DNA of 64,000 bases. It comes from Mauremys mutica. Its lineage: Eukaryota > Chordata > Testudines > Geoemydidae. The stretch is taken from positions 69,298,618-69,362,617 of the forward strand of contig NC_059080.1 in assembly GCF_020497125.1 (NCBI RefSeq), in the 5' to 3' direction. The translations under genes were made by a program, and so were the position numbers. The notes under the pieces are model-generated. The model worked only from the letters and a program-made list of their open reading frames with translations. It was not told where the DNA came from and ran no database searches. Shown in pieces: positions 11,800 through 23,567 of the stretch (positions within the stretch are counted from its first letter, which is position 1; each line of letters begins with the position of its first letter).

Positions 11800-11878
11800 A
11801 CTTTTAACTTTTAGGTGCCCCTAGAATGCCAGGCCCCTAGGCACGTGCCTACTGTGCCTAATTGGAAATCCGGCCCTG
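11800..11878 (-). mobile_element. hAT-like terminus fragment
   Basis: Read backwards from 11878 the sequence begins CAGGGCCGGATTTCCAATTA and continues with AGGCACAGTAGGCACGTGCC, a hAT-like end known from turtle repeats. The partner end was not found. The neighbouring Tigger-type MITE may have inserted into this element. Confidence 0.45.
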
Positions 11879-14711
11879 GCTATAGTCACTTTTGCTTCTC
11901 AAGCAGTGGCAGAAAGAGCCAGTTTCCATGAAGGCTACTCACAGGACTGGCAGGGAGGCAGGGAGTTCCTGTACAGAATTGTAGTGTGTTCCCGCTTCAT
12001 TCTTTATATACTGGGTCTAACCATCCTTATGCTGCTTCAGCCTGGTGCACAGCCATTTAATGTAGACATCTATGGCTGTCAAACTCTTTACCATTACATA
12101 TTGTAACCTTGTTCAGGATGTGGTTCATAGTAGTGAAGTTCAATTCTAGAGAGACTACAGGAAACCTACACAAAAAGTCTTGCTGTGGTGTTCAAGAATG
12201 TAAAAAAAAAAATCTATCTTCCTTGGGACTTGGGCCTGCATCCTCTACTCAGGCAAAATTCCTACTGAAGTCTATGGAAGATTTGCCTGTGCTAATGAAA
12301 AGGATCATGCTTATATTGTGCAAATGTAACTTTGGAGGAGATGGATTGTAACTGCTCATCACTGTAATTACTGTAGTTCTGTGGCTCCAAACCAATGTTT
12401 GTCTGCTATGTTGATGGAGGCTGACATAATGAACTTCAGAGAAGCCGATACTTGCAAAAGTGGAAACACTCTGACTATCTTGACAAGCATACGGATGACT
12501 AGTTCAGGCCACTTTGATTTTGAAAGGTGTGGTCTCCTGTAGCTTTCGGGGATTTCAGCGACACATAAAGCCAGAAATCTTTTCCAGGGATCATGAAGGA
12601 TGCTTCAGCCTGTGCTTAACTTTACGCATATAGTGAAATTCTGCTTTGGTACTTAAAATTACATGCATGCCTAAGTGCTTTCCTGCATCAGGGCTATATA
12701 TTTGTATGTAAATCCCATATGGCTAGCACGTAACATGTCTACAATGTCTGAATACTATCTGAATACAATTAGGCAGAATTACAGATAAGGTTTGGAAGAA
12801 TATTCATAAGAACAAGAAAATTAATTGTTTGGCCCACTTTACACAGTAGGTGGAAGTTTAGAAGTTTAGCTCTAAACACTTTGGGGAAAAGGATAAATAA
12901 ATCTCATACAGTAAACCAATTGCTGGAATTACCATTACTATACATGTGTCATTATGATCCCTGAACATATTGGTGAAACTTAATTTAATTAATTAAAAAT
13001 GTCAATTTTTTTATTCTTCAATTTAAAATGCTGCTAGCGGGTTTCTAAATTGTAAATATTTCACAGGTGTTGATTAAATACTTGTTCGTATTTAGGGTGA
13101 AAAAAGTCTGGTCAATATCCTAGGATTTATAGTTTTATTTACACAAAACATCCCTTGGCTCCAAACAGCTGCTCCATTTGTTGTCCCTTTATATGACACT
13201 AATCAGAACAGAATATAACAACATTGGCAAAATGTTTTCTTTTAAAGGCATCACGTTAATTTCAACCTCAAAGCAAGTATGCAGAGGTGACAGAATCCCA
13301 GGATGAAATTCACTTCACCTTCGTAGAGTCTGAGCACTTGGGTTGTATGTAGGGGACAGGTGGCAGGTTTGAGAGGGGAATATCAAACCCCTGGCCTGGG
13401 CCAGAAAATTGGACTGCAGCAGAGCTGCCTCATAGCAGCTACTTCACACTGTGGAGAGAGGTGTATCTCTGCCTTCCCTATGGATCATAGAGGGGGACTC
13501 TGCACTAACCCCGATTAAGCGATTGTGTAAAGGTTGTCTGACAACATGCTGAAGAGATTCACAATTATATGGATCCACTGTCTCACATAGGAATTAAAGT
13601 GGCAGTGGTCCACTGGGCCTGCTGGCAGGTTGGGGTGGTGAATTCTATCAGTCGTTTCAGCACAAAGTTCATTTAAACAGGCATTTTGGAGGTAGTGTAA
13701 ATGTCACCCATACAATACTTAGAGAATTTACATTAATGATGTCTGCAAAAGCTTAAGAAAGGCTGTCTTGGAACAACAACTTTGCTGAGTTACGAATTGG
13801 CATGGCCAACTAATACCACTGCACGTACTTTAAATCTGGGTTACGACTAAATAGAACACATTTCTGTTATTTACATTTGATCAGGACACACAAGAAAAGT
13901 ACAACATACACACCTAAATGGATTTAAAGCAGCATGCCACAACTTTAGTTTATTTTTAATATTAAGGGCACATGTTGGCCACCAAGCATTAATTGGGTCC
14001 AGCATGGGGTTGAATAGTCTGATGTCATACAAGGAATGGGAGTTAGCTCCCTTACCCAAATCCCAACTTCTGATTTAGCTTCACCCTGCCACCCTCCCAC
14101 TGGATGGGGAAATGAGGATACAGAAGAGGAAGATCTCAGTTTTTGAAGACTTAAGACTTCCTCTCACCCAACAGGCTAACAGGGTCCATCAGTTCCTCTT
14201 GGGACTGTGATCAGGTTCACTCCAGAAGCTGGCCTTTTGATCTGCACTGGACAACAGCACAAGTTGGTAAAATATTTACTTAAATAAGGATCTCTTCCTA
14301 TTTTATTATATTATTTTACCCAGCTCTGACAACTAAGCCCCACAGGGCAAAGCAGGAAGGGCAACTTGCACCAGCAGAATGGCTATGGGCCCACAAATGC
14401 CAAATGGCTCCCTACCTCCCCTGGAATTGTCCAATGGGTGTTTTGGGGCAGTGGAGTCTGCTCCAGTCTACCTCTCCCCAGCTTCATCTATGGATATTTT
14501 CCACCTGTATTCTGGGCAAGGAGAAAAGGGAGTGAGGGTTCTGGTGCAGGAGAACATGACTCACTCCAACCAGGACCCCAGGAGTGGTCGTTCCTCTGCC
14601 AGTCCAATCTAGCACATCTCCTCCACTAAGAAAGGAAGTGGCATGTGCACTACAAATTGTAATACGTAGCATTTGGACTAAGAGATGGCATGTCTGTGAA
14701 TGTGTGCAACA
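11879..14711. other. Intron 1, largely unique AT-rich sequence
   Basis: It holds an AT-only run with ATTTAATTAATTAA near 12980 and one copy of the recurring GAAGTCTATGG-type motif near 12265. No exon, RNA or complete repeat is recognised in these 2.8 kb. Confidence 0.45.
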
Positions 14712-14985
14712 CTGCCAATCTGAAATATTCCAACATCAAGAATGAGGCCTCTAAAATCATGAGATTTTTTTTAAATGGATTCTTTTTTTTTTTGAGCCTT
14801 ACGATACACTTGGACTATGATTTCCAGTATATGTCCAGGAGGGCTAGAAACTTTTTTTTAAATATTTTTCTTTTCTTAAATGAAAGTTGCGAGTCTTACA
14901 ACATCAAATGAGTTCATAAGTTGGAGTTTTAATCAAAACACCAAATATCATGAGTTTCATGATAAAAATCACAATTTGTGGCCAC
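14712..14985. repeat. Dispersed palindromic-ended repeat, copy 2
   Basis: It shares interior blocks with 5686-5911 in the same order: AAAATCATGAGATTT, GGGCTAGAAACTTTTTT and, near the end, AAACACCAAATATCATGAG. The two copies have diverged greatly. The left boundary is approximate. Confidence 0.5.
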
Positions 14986-17391
14986 AATGTTTTGGCCTGG
15001 GTAGGTTTTAAAATTTCCTTTAGTTTTGATCTGGGACATTATAAAACTACTGCTAAATAGTCCTTTAAAATACTGTGCCATCTTACAAATCTCAAAAGCA
15101 AAAATACACGTAGCACAAATTCTTACATCCACTCTAAATATTTAGCAAATATTCTTTAGAGATTGTTCCGCTTGATTTCTATGCAGTATTTAATAATATA
15201 TCATTGTCATACAATGGAGATCTCTCTTCTTTCTTCTATCTATTCTGCAGTCAGTTACAACATAGTCAATTATATCTACTTTCCATGCAGTGTATCTCAA
15301 TAAATAATTATATTTTTACTATGTTTTTCTACATTCTATCAAGGATTCATTTGTAAAAGTGATCACTGGCTATACAGATGTCTTAACAGCCCAGACGGAT
15401 ATACTGGGCTTGTTTCTGCCCTCACGCTGATGTTCATCAGGAGCATCTCCAGTGAAATTAATAGTTACACCATTGTAAACGGGAACAGAACCAGGCCAAC
15501 TATAGTGAACTTATCCAAAATCTACAGACATTCTAAATCTTCAGAGATAATTAAAGAATTTACAAAATAGTTTCTGGCAGATATTAGACAACCCGTTACA
15601 GCAAACGCAGAGGCTGTATACCCCTACTTGCTTCCTGTGGGGTGCTGAGCTCACTGCCTTCACAACTTAGATCCATAGCGTCCTGACACACTGAGGATAT
15701 CTGCAGCTACTCTGCAAAGAGCAACTACTGATTGACAGCAAAAATGCCCTTGGCATAAGAATCTGTGCGCTCCAGTTATGAAATATTGGGTGGAAAGACC
15801 GGCTGCAAACAGCATAAGTAAATCTGAGGGAACCCATGTTTTGCTACTTGCCTAGGGGCTAAACAAACTATGGAGAAATACACTAGCAGAATAATATGTG
15901 ACAGTGGTTCCATCTTAGTGTAACCTGAAGTTAAAAAGAACACAGTTCAGAGCAAATGCCGGGCTTTGTTAAAAAATCCCACTTAAATGAACACAGAAAT
16001 TACAACAGCCAGTCACCTAAAGAAAAATGTAGTAAGAATGTCTGATTGAAACCGATGCTATGTATTGCTTCCGGATAACCCTTTAGTACTTTAAGTCCCT
16101 TTTCCTTCAGAATGGCTAGATGCACAATTCAAAGGATACTGTTTTTATCATCTTCTAGAAATCACTATTTATACTTTTAAGGGCCAGAACTTCAGTTGCT
16201 GTACATCAGTGCGGCACCATTAAAAATCAAAAGAATTAGGCCAGTTTACACTAGCTGAGGATCTGGCCCCAAGTGCGAACAAGTATTAGCAAATGTACTT
16301 ACATCCATTTAAAAACAAGTTCACTTTCACTACTTCTATTATAGCTTATCACTAGCAAGCTTGTGAGCCTATTTTCCTTTAGGCCTGATGCTGCATTAGT
16401 GGTCATTATTCACATACATTAGGATTTGCAGGATGAGGCCAAAAGTCCTCTTAGCATAGGATTTTATGTGATAAATCATGCAACAATGTCCTGAACCCAT
16501 CAAAGTTTTATTGACTTCAATGGGACCAAATTAGGCCATTATTATAAAGTGACAAGGTACTATGAAGCTTAAATGTTGAGATCTATAAACTATAAGAAAT
16601 GCAGATTGACTATAAAAGGTTGACAAAAGGTATGAAGTTTTAGATTTCCCTTTATATATTGTCAGAACAAAACAAGAGAGAGAATAATTACCTTTAGCAA
16701 AGGCTAAAAGGAATAGTACATTCTAAATGCTTCAGTTTTCAAATATTTCCAAACCACCCCCCCCCCCAAGTTTATTTCATGTGCCACAAAGATAGTGCTG
16801 TCGTTTTAAGGCTCTTAAGATGTTTTAGTTTTCAGGCACATACAACCTGATCCTGTACCACTGAGTTTTGCCACTAACAGGAACAGACTCACAGGGCTAG
16901 AATTTCAAAGGACCTCAGCCTAAAGAAGTGCTCAGCCACCCTCAGTAGCCCCTGTTGTGATACTTTGAAAACCTGGCCATTTATTTCGGTACCCCAATGG
17001 GAGCTGAGATCTTCTGAAAATTTGCCCGCATTTTTTAGTTCATTTGGAAGTCTGGCCCATGGTGTCTTCAATTGCCTGACAATGAGCTAGGCCAACAAGA
17101 ACTACATATTAATGTTATTTTTGCTGATTCATTTCCATGTCATAAATATCTCCGACATGGAAGACTGAAAGATATCTCAGCAAGCAGAAACAAAACACTT
17201 ATCTCAGGGAACTGTGAACCTAACTCTCAAGTCAACTTGGCTGACCACATTTTAATGTATCAAAGGTTTGGGATTTTTTCCTCTGGAAGAGGGCTAGTTA
17301 AAATAAATTCACTTTCAAGTGTATTAATTTTCTTACAATCATCAGAAAAAGGGCTCTCCACTAATATAAGAAAAAAATACATGATATAACA
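14986..17391. other. Intron 1, no recognised feature
   Basis: AT-rich unique sequence with a 13-base C run near 16757. One short copy of the TTGACTTCAATGGGA motif lies at about 16511. Nothing else recognised. Confidence 0.45.
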
Positions 17392-17608
17392 CAGGGATTC
17401 TCAAACTGGGGGTCAGGATCCCTCGGGGGTTGCGAGGTTATTATATGGGGAGTCGCAAGCTGTCAGCCTCCACCCAAACCCCACTTTACCTCCAGCATTG
17501 GTAATGGTGTTAAATATATTAAAAAGTGTTTTTAATTTATAAACGGGGTCACACTAAGCGGCTTGCTATGTGAAAGGGGTCACCGGTACAAAAGTTTGAG
17601 AACCACTG
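17392..17608. mobile_element. hAT MITE, 217 bp, perfect 8-bp target duplication
   Basis: The termini are CAGGGATTCTCAAACTGGGG and, read backwards, CAGTGGTTCTCAAACTTTTG. The 8-bp duplication ATATAACA lies at 17384-17391 and 17609-17616. The interior carries GGGTCACACTAAGCGGC and no coding capacity. The intact duplication fixes both boundaries. Confidence 0.92.
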
Positions 17609-17659
17609 ATATAACATATTAACCCAGGTCTTCCACAAATTTTCATAATACCTATGTGA

Positions 17660-17850
17660 GGGAAAGGATCTATTATCTCTAAAAGTAATGGTGTAAGCTC
17701 AAAGCACTTTACAAAAGGCCGGTAAACTTTGACACCATGGGAAACTTACATGTTGAGTTGTTAAATGACTCACCGAATGTCCTACAGTGAATTAATGGCA
17801 GGGCCAGTAGTAAATTTCAGAAGTGAAATCCTTGCCCGATTGCAGTCCAT
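17660..17850 (-). repeat. MIR-like SINE, fragment
   Basis: Contains the reverse complement of the MIR core: CAAAGCACTTTACAAA, then GTTAAATGACTCACCGAATGTC followed by a stretch resembling the usual CAGTGGCAGAGCC-type segment. Highly diverged, with approximate boundaries. Confidence 0.5.
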
Positions 17851-18366
17851 GGCAAAACTCTCATTGACTTTAATGGGGCAGGATTTCTACCCAGGTCTTT
17901 TTGTCCAGAGCCCTCTCCACTTGTCCACACCAGTGTAAAAGAATATTGGTTTTCTTTTTTTTTTCTCTCAAAAACACAATATAGGCACAAACTATATACA
18001 GATTGTGATACCCTTACTCACAAAGAGCAGCACTTTACAAGGAGCACCATTGGCTTCAGTGTGTTACAAAGTAGAATTCTGCATGAGTAAAAGTATCAGC
18101 ACTTGCTTTATACGTGTTCTTCTGCTATATCATAGGTTCCGTTATACACACTGAGGTCTCAATGCTTTCATTTCATTCAAACATCCCTTGATTCTTTTTC
18201 ATATGGAGACACCAAGGACCAAATCCCACGCCCCTTACCACCCAGGAGTAGGCTGCTGTTGAGGATTTGCCCTGTTATTTTTAACCAGTCTTGAAAAGCA
18301 GTAGACAAAAGAAAAATAAATAAATATACATACGCAACTTAATCTGTGAATTTCCCCTTGATTTAC

Positions 18367-18438
18367 TCGCCTAACAGTCCTTCTCTTCCTCCATAGTTCA
18401 CTGGGCTCCCTTCTGAAAACTTTCCCTCGAAAGCTCAT
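18367..18438 (-). CDS. DOCK10: DOCK10 alternative first coding exon (24 codons)
   Basis: An ATG at 18438 opens 24 codons beginning MSFRGKVFRREPSE and ending RKRRTVRR, followed directly by the donor GTAAAT at 18366-18361. The exon therefore ends in phase 0 and joins in frame to [10 protein letters not shown] of the exon at 2705. The peptide is strongly basic (11 Arg/Lys in 24) and matches my memory of the short N-terminus of the DOCK10.2-type isoform, which replaces the longer Ala/Gln-rich start of DOCK10.1. Reading on past the donor gives 43 more open codons ending in a poor-quality peptide, so the splice is the better model. The initiation context is TACAATGA, moderate. Expected role: an isoform-specific N-terminus of the Cdc42/Rac exchange factor. 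Recognition is from memory, while the matching phases and correct strand are seen directly. Confidence 0.75.
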
Positions 18439-18700
18439 TGTATCAATGGGAACTCAAGCAGCAAACAAATCGCTCTTTAAAACCTGTGCTCCTTTAACCT
18501 TTTTGCTTCAGCAGCTTCAGGAACCCAAATGCAGACTGTTCAAAAGGGAAGTGTGTCTAAAACGTAACACATGCTGTATCCACAGTAACTGAACAGAAAG
18601 GAAAAGAAAACCAGCAATAACTCATTGCTTCCTGTGAGTAGTATTCCGCTAATGGGAAGACAGTATCTCATTAAGCCATAAATAAAAGCTTAGCACCTTG
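18439..18700 (-). promoter_or_regulatory. Candidate promoter/5' UTR of the alternative first exon
   Basis: Upstream of the 18438 ATG, the minus strand shows a TATA-like CTTTTATTTATGG at about 18688-18676 and an ETS/PU.1-type CACAGGAAGC at 18636-18627. If the TATA-like box is real, transcription would start near 18650 and give a 5' UTR of about 210 bases. Both motifs are common by chance in AT-rich DNA, so this is inference from position. Confidence 0.3.
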
Positions 18701-20768
18701 TCTTTATAGCAGATTGAAATAGGAAGTTGTAGAGAAATTATTACAGCTAAACATCAATCTTTGCCTCCAAAAAAAACATTTATGTCCTTTACCAGCCCCC
18801 TCCCCTGCCAAATTCTTCACTGGTTGAAAGCCAAAATGACTGAGTTCAGAGACGATAGTGGGGCGGAGGCACAATTTAAAGGTTTTGACGGTCTGCAGCA
18901 GGGTTCAGGGCAGGGCATATAAACCCTGGCAGAAATCAAGGGGGAAGGGGGGCACGTGACCCTGCGTAAACCACACACACACTACCCATTGCCTTTGACT
19001 GAGTTCTGCTTGTATGGACACAGCTGCTGTTGCATATGCATTTGCAACCTGAATAAACCAAAAAAGTTTATTCTCCAGACAAGAATCTTCTTCGCTATCA
19101 ACCACAACTCCCATTTTTAAGAACAGTTACTTAGGTCATCATTTTCAGACAGCTGATGTCAAATAAACTCCACTTTTTGCGTCTGAATAACAGTTCATCT
19201 TTCTCAACGGCCAATAAGAGGAAGAAAAGCTCTGTAAAATGTATATCTATAGACAATAGACAGCTATAGACATTGTTGTTATATAATTGTTCAAATTATG
19301 TTTTTGACATGTAAGATACAATACAAGAAATTTCTGCTTTTAATATTTCCACCCCACTGATGTATAAATATCTGAATAAAAGAATATTTATCACCAGATA
19401 ATGCAGTCTAAAAAACTGTTAAAGAGGAAATATCTTCTGAAAATACTCTACATTTTCTTTTTAAAAAATCCCTCTCTTTTCCCTATTTAAACACTTCTCA
19501 GAATACTTTCTACATCCTCCTTTGTGTGTTGGGATTTTTAAGCGTACTCTCCCTTTAACAACAGTTTGAATCCAGGGTAATTCTGCTGGCTTCAAAAAGG
19601 AATGTGTCAGTTGGTGTCATCTGAGTTATTCTGCATTTATATCATTCTTACTGAACAGAATTTGGCCATCTAGCTCTAATTCTACAGGGTCACATATAGG
19701 AAAACTGAAAGATTACCTTTCTATAACATCCAGACTGCATTTCTATAAAAGCATTATTAATCTAAGGCATTGGTAACCATGGCATATAAGAAGTATCATC
19801 GATGCATACAGTCCCATGATTTCCTCAGGTCATATTAGATCTGCCTGATATACTGTATAGCCATCTCCTCAAAAGCTATCTCAGTCAATTAACTTGCAGT
19901 CCCCTTCATAGGCATTACTGGTACAAAACAGGTTTAGAGCTCACAGACCTAACCACAGGAGTATCAATCCCAGAGTATTGGGATCCTCCAGTGATGTAGA
20001 GCCAGTATAGCAGCTCCTAGACATCTCTGTCCCTGCTGCCAAGGTAGGAGATGAGGCCAGGTCTCAGGGCTTCTTATATTCTGGCAAGCCAAGGCTTCTT
20101 GAAGATGATGGCAGCAATATAATTTAGGGCAGCTGTCAAGCTACTCTAAATTAAGATAGGGGATTAGACCAGTATATAGATGTCCCAAGAGAGCACAAAA
20201 GACACTTTTCCACCACCACTGCTTGGCCATAGCTGAGGATATGTGTCATGCTATATTTTCCCATCACAGATTCTTTTTACGTCATTCTTTTTTTTTAAAT
20301 GATGTGTTTGATCCAAGGCAATTAACAGTTTTCCTTAATTCTCACCATGGCTGAGCTATGTCTCTCTGTTATTCTCTCTTCCTGAGTTGTGGGTGCACCA
20401 GTTAGCCATGCGTTCCTCTTTCAAAAAGCTTCAAACTGCAGTAAAAATAACATTCCTATAATTTGTTACAGCCATCATGCAGCACATAGTCTGAGGCCTG
20501 TGAATTTGTCCTGAGTACCATGTTTTCCTTCCAATTTTCAACTAACCCTTTTCAAATCCTGAATGTCTTTAGGCATCTTTCAAAACCTCTGCAGTATTCC
20601 ATATCTTTAGTAGTAACCCATGTGCAATATTCCTATGCTAAATGTGAGAGTTCTTGTCTTCTGATGGCCATTTGGGAGTAAGAACCACTACAGCACATCC
20701 TTATGAAACAGTATGTCAGTTGGATTAGCCCACTTGTTTTTGTCTATGACATTTCACAACTTAGAATA
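18701..20768. other. Upstream region of the alternative first exon
   Basis: AT-rich unique sequence with a purine-rich start. It contains a small internal repeat of CTATAGACA around 19246-19275. No repeat family or exon recognised. Confidence 0.4.
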
Positions 20769-20948
20769 CAGTGGAACCTGAACAACAAAACGTTCTTACT
20801 AGGCAACTTCCTGCCTTCAGAGACCACCCCTTCCCCTTACTGGGCATACTGAGCACAATTCTACTTTTTTCTTTATTAGAAGACCATCTCTATTAAGCAA
20901 ATGAATTTTGCTGATCTCTCCAATGATTACTTAAGACAGGTTTCACTG
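20769..20948. mobile_element. Tigger/pogo-type MITE, 180 bp
   Basis: The left end is CAGTGGAACCTGAACAAC and the right end, read backwards, is CAGTGAAACCTGTCTTAAG. TA flanks both ends at 20767-20768 and 20949-20950. No coding content. The terminus differs from that of 11076-11783 but belongs to the same style. Confidence 0.75.
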
Positions 20949-21495
20949 TACACACATTAAGCAAAGCAGTGAAAGTCTTCGCCGTCTGGCAATAAAAGAT
21001 GGAAAAGCGAGAAGTCCTTTGCCAAGACATGCAGACATTTCCAGTGGCTAACAATACAGAACCACAACATTAACAAAGCTGGAATTCTTCCTTATTTTCT
21101 CTCAAACCACCACTATACTCTAGTTGATTCCTGACAGCCTCTCACATGACACAGTAGATCTAACTGCCAAGACAAAACATCTGTGCCAGACATTAAATTA
21201 AATGCTGGAAAATTCAACTCTGTTGAGTTAACTTAATGCAGGTATAGATTCCTCTCAGAGACTCTTTAGAATACCGACCACTTTCTCTAACACTATATTG
21301 TGCCAAAGGGCCATAAGGTTTCCTTTCCTCAAACCTCTTTCACTATTGCCTGATTGCAAGAAAATAGGCTGAACATTACTGATGAGTGAACCTGAGAAGG
21401 GACAGAAGTGTCGGGCCAAAATGTGGCATCTAGTCACTGCCCCAGGTTGGGATGAGCATAGCATTGTCACCCCCCACAACCCCAAAAAGGAACAG

Positions 21496-22295
21496 TGTGA
21501 CAGACACTTGTGCATGCCTTCCACACTCAGTCACAGCTTCAGGGTAACAGCAACTGTATCTCTCCTCACATCTCTGTGGTCCACTCCAGGAGTGTCCAGT
21601 CAGGACTCAGGTTTCCAGACATCACCAATCTCTGGACAGTGGTCCTTGCCCCACTACCTTCTGACCAGGGAGTTTTAAGGCTGCATAACTCCCTGCCTTA
21701 TACAGTGATATCCCCAGGAAACTAGTCTGCCTGATGGCTAATACCTCTGAATTTTTTTTCTCTGAGGACTATGAACAGTGTATTGCCAGCAGTTACAAGT
21801 TACCACACAGCTCCTTCGGAGCAAGCACATTTATTCTTAAGTTAAAAGCATTACAGACAAAACATATTTACAAAAAACAATACAAGTCCCTAGGCACATG
21901 CTAAAAGCTTACCAAAGGTTACCCCTCAGTCTTACTGGGCCTAGCTGGCCACTGTCTTTTCAATCCTTTCACAATGGTTGGGGCCCTCTTGGATAGAAGG
22001 TCTTGTCCATTTGCTGGATCAGAAAGAAAGCCTTGTTTCACGTCAAGCTCATCCTTTTATATCAAAAGCCCTTTCTTTGTCTTCTAGTCTCTGGAGAACC
22101 CAGCTTGAACCAGAACATATAAACCCCTCCAGAGGCTGACACCACTATAGAGCTGTTTAGTTGCAGTGACTTGCCTTTGACACCTCCCACTGTTTAAATT
22201 CCCAAAGGCACTTTGGTACCCCCACCCCATTGAGTAGAACACAATCATACATAAACCATTCATATATTTAATGTCCCGATACAATATCTGTCACA
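21496..22295 (-). mobile_element. Solo LTR of an endogenous retrovirus-like element
   Basis: An 800-bp unit begins TGTGACAGA (22295 downwards) and ends TCTGTCACA (21496), a perfect 9-bp terminal inverted repeat of TG...CA type. A polyadenylation signal AATAAA lies at 21835-21830 in the same orientation, followed by GCTCCGAAGGAGC, which could form an R-region hairpin. No internal gag, pol or env sequence adjoins it. The 5-bp flanks (AACAG and CACTT) do not match, so recombination or decay has removed the target duplication. Family not assigned. Confidence 0.65.
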
Positions 22296-23370
22296 CACTT
22301 CCCACTCCCCGCAGCACACATATTTAAAGGCCTGTCAGAGTCTGGTCCTTAGTTTGGCTCTGAAAAGCATTACAAAATCAAGATGCAGATTTGAACTTTA
22401 TCCAAATCTCGGAAGTCTCTGGAGACCTGACAAGAAACTGGAAGCTCTCTCCTATCCTTCCAGATTCTGGTCAGGCTAGAGATCCTGCAAGGGCAGCACT
22501 TCTCAAGGGATAATGTCACTTCTGCTTCCTGAAGTTAACTGAACTTCTATGAACCTCAACATAAATAAAAGGTGATTTTAGGTTCAAGTTGCTTCTTATT
22601 CTATTTGCACCCATTTTTCTATCCCCACTGAGAATCTTCCTGTCTTTCTTCAATGATGTGACTCCCAGTACTATTTATTATAATTTCTGGTAGCACTCGC
22701 AGCAAGCTTTGAGTGTTACATGCATAGCAGAAGGCATCATCTCTGTGCTGAGAAGCACAGAGTCTGAATACTGAGAAATCAACAGAAAATATGTAGGAGG
22801 TGGTGGAACAACAAATTGTGATTGTGTTAACAAATATATACATATATAAGTAGGACTGGTATGCTGGTGGCTGTAATTAAAAAAAAATCTCTCTTTTACC
22901 TTTTTTCTGGTCGGTAAGATGTTGCTGTTTTGAGCAGGTATTCTCTGTACCTGTAATAGGGAATACCATTGGGACCAGTAATATCTTACCCTCCTGGTAA
23001 AAGTGTAAAATAAAACTTTCCTGGCACCTACTGTAAATTATATCCTAATTACTCCTCAATCTTGACAGTGGCAGGCAGCAAGTTCCTTACAACCATCAAT
23101 GAAATAACAGCTCTTTAGAGTCTATGAACTTTCACAAATCTTGACCACTACATCAATGCTGCTAGTCAAGTAATTTGCCTGCAGCATTTAGATTACCACA
23201 CACGTTAATGTTGCAAATAGAGCAGTAAGCTGATGTTTTTGTATAATTGCTGCAAGCATTCAGTTGTTAAAAAAAAAATTAATTGCAAGAATGAGAATAG
23301 CCTTCTCTCAGGCCTCTGAAACAGATTCACTCTGTAGGATCCTGTCAAGCAAATGTTGGAGAGTGCAAGT
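22296..23370. other. Intergenic/intronic, no recognised feature
   Basis: A short imperfect inverted pair, GGTAAGATGTTGCTG near 22914 and CAGTAATATCTTACC near 22977, could be the ends of a tiny old MITE, but no target duplication is visible. Confidence 0.35.
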
Positions 23371-23567
23371 GTAACGCTGTTGGACCCCAGTCATCAGAGG
23401 GCAGGGGGCCTCTGGAGCTTAGTGCATGAGTCTCTACCACATGAGCTAAAAGCCAACTGGCTGTTAGCTAAGGCTGTAGAGCAGACTCATTTAACTTTCT
23501 CTCTGTAAGTGGTCTCAGTGCCACTAGATGGGACAGAACACCACACTCAGGAGGTGTGTGGGTTACA
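23371..23567 (-). repeat. Dispersed repeat with tRNA-like A box
   Basis: Read on the minus strand it begins TGTAACCCACACACCTCCTG and ends GGTCCAACAGCGTTACA, so the ends are a short TGTAAC/GTTACA inverted pair. In the middle lies TTTTAGCTCATGTGGTAGAG, which fits the tRNA A-box consensus. No convincing B box follows. I know this sequence as a frequent turtle repeat. Whether it is a SINE or an LTR-like unit is open. Confidence 0.45.

Noticed and set aside
18235..18366. Extension of the alternative first exon beyond the donor
   Set aside because: The 43 extra codons turn into a hydrophobic, Lys/Asn-containing low-quality peptide, and a GTAAAT donor lies exactly where the frame joins the next exon.
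22905..22995. Small inverted repeat GGTAAGAT...ATCTTACC
   Set aside because: Arms are only about 15 bases with mismatches and there is no target duplication. Too weak to call an element.
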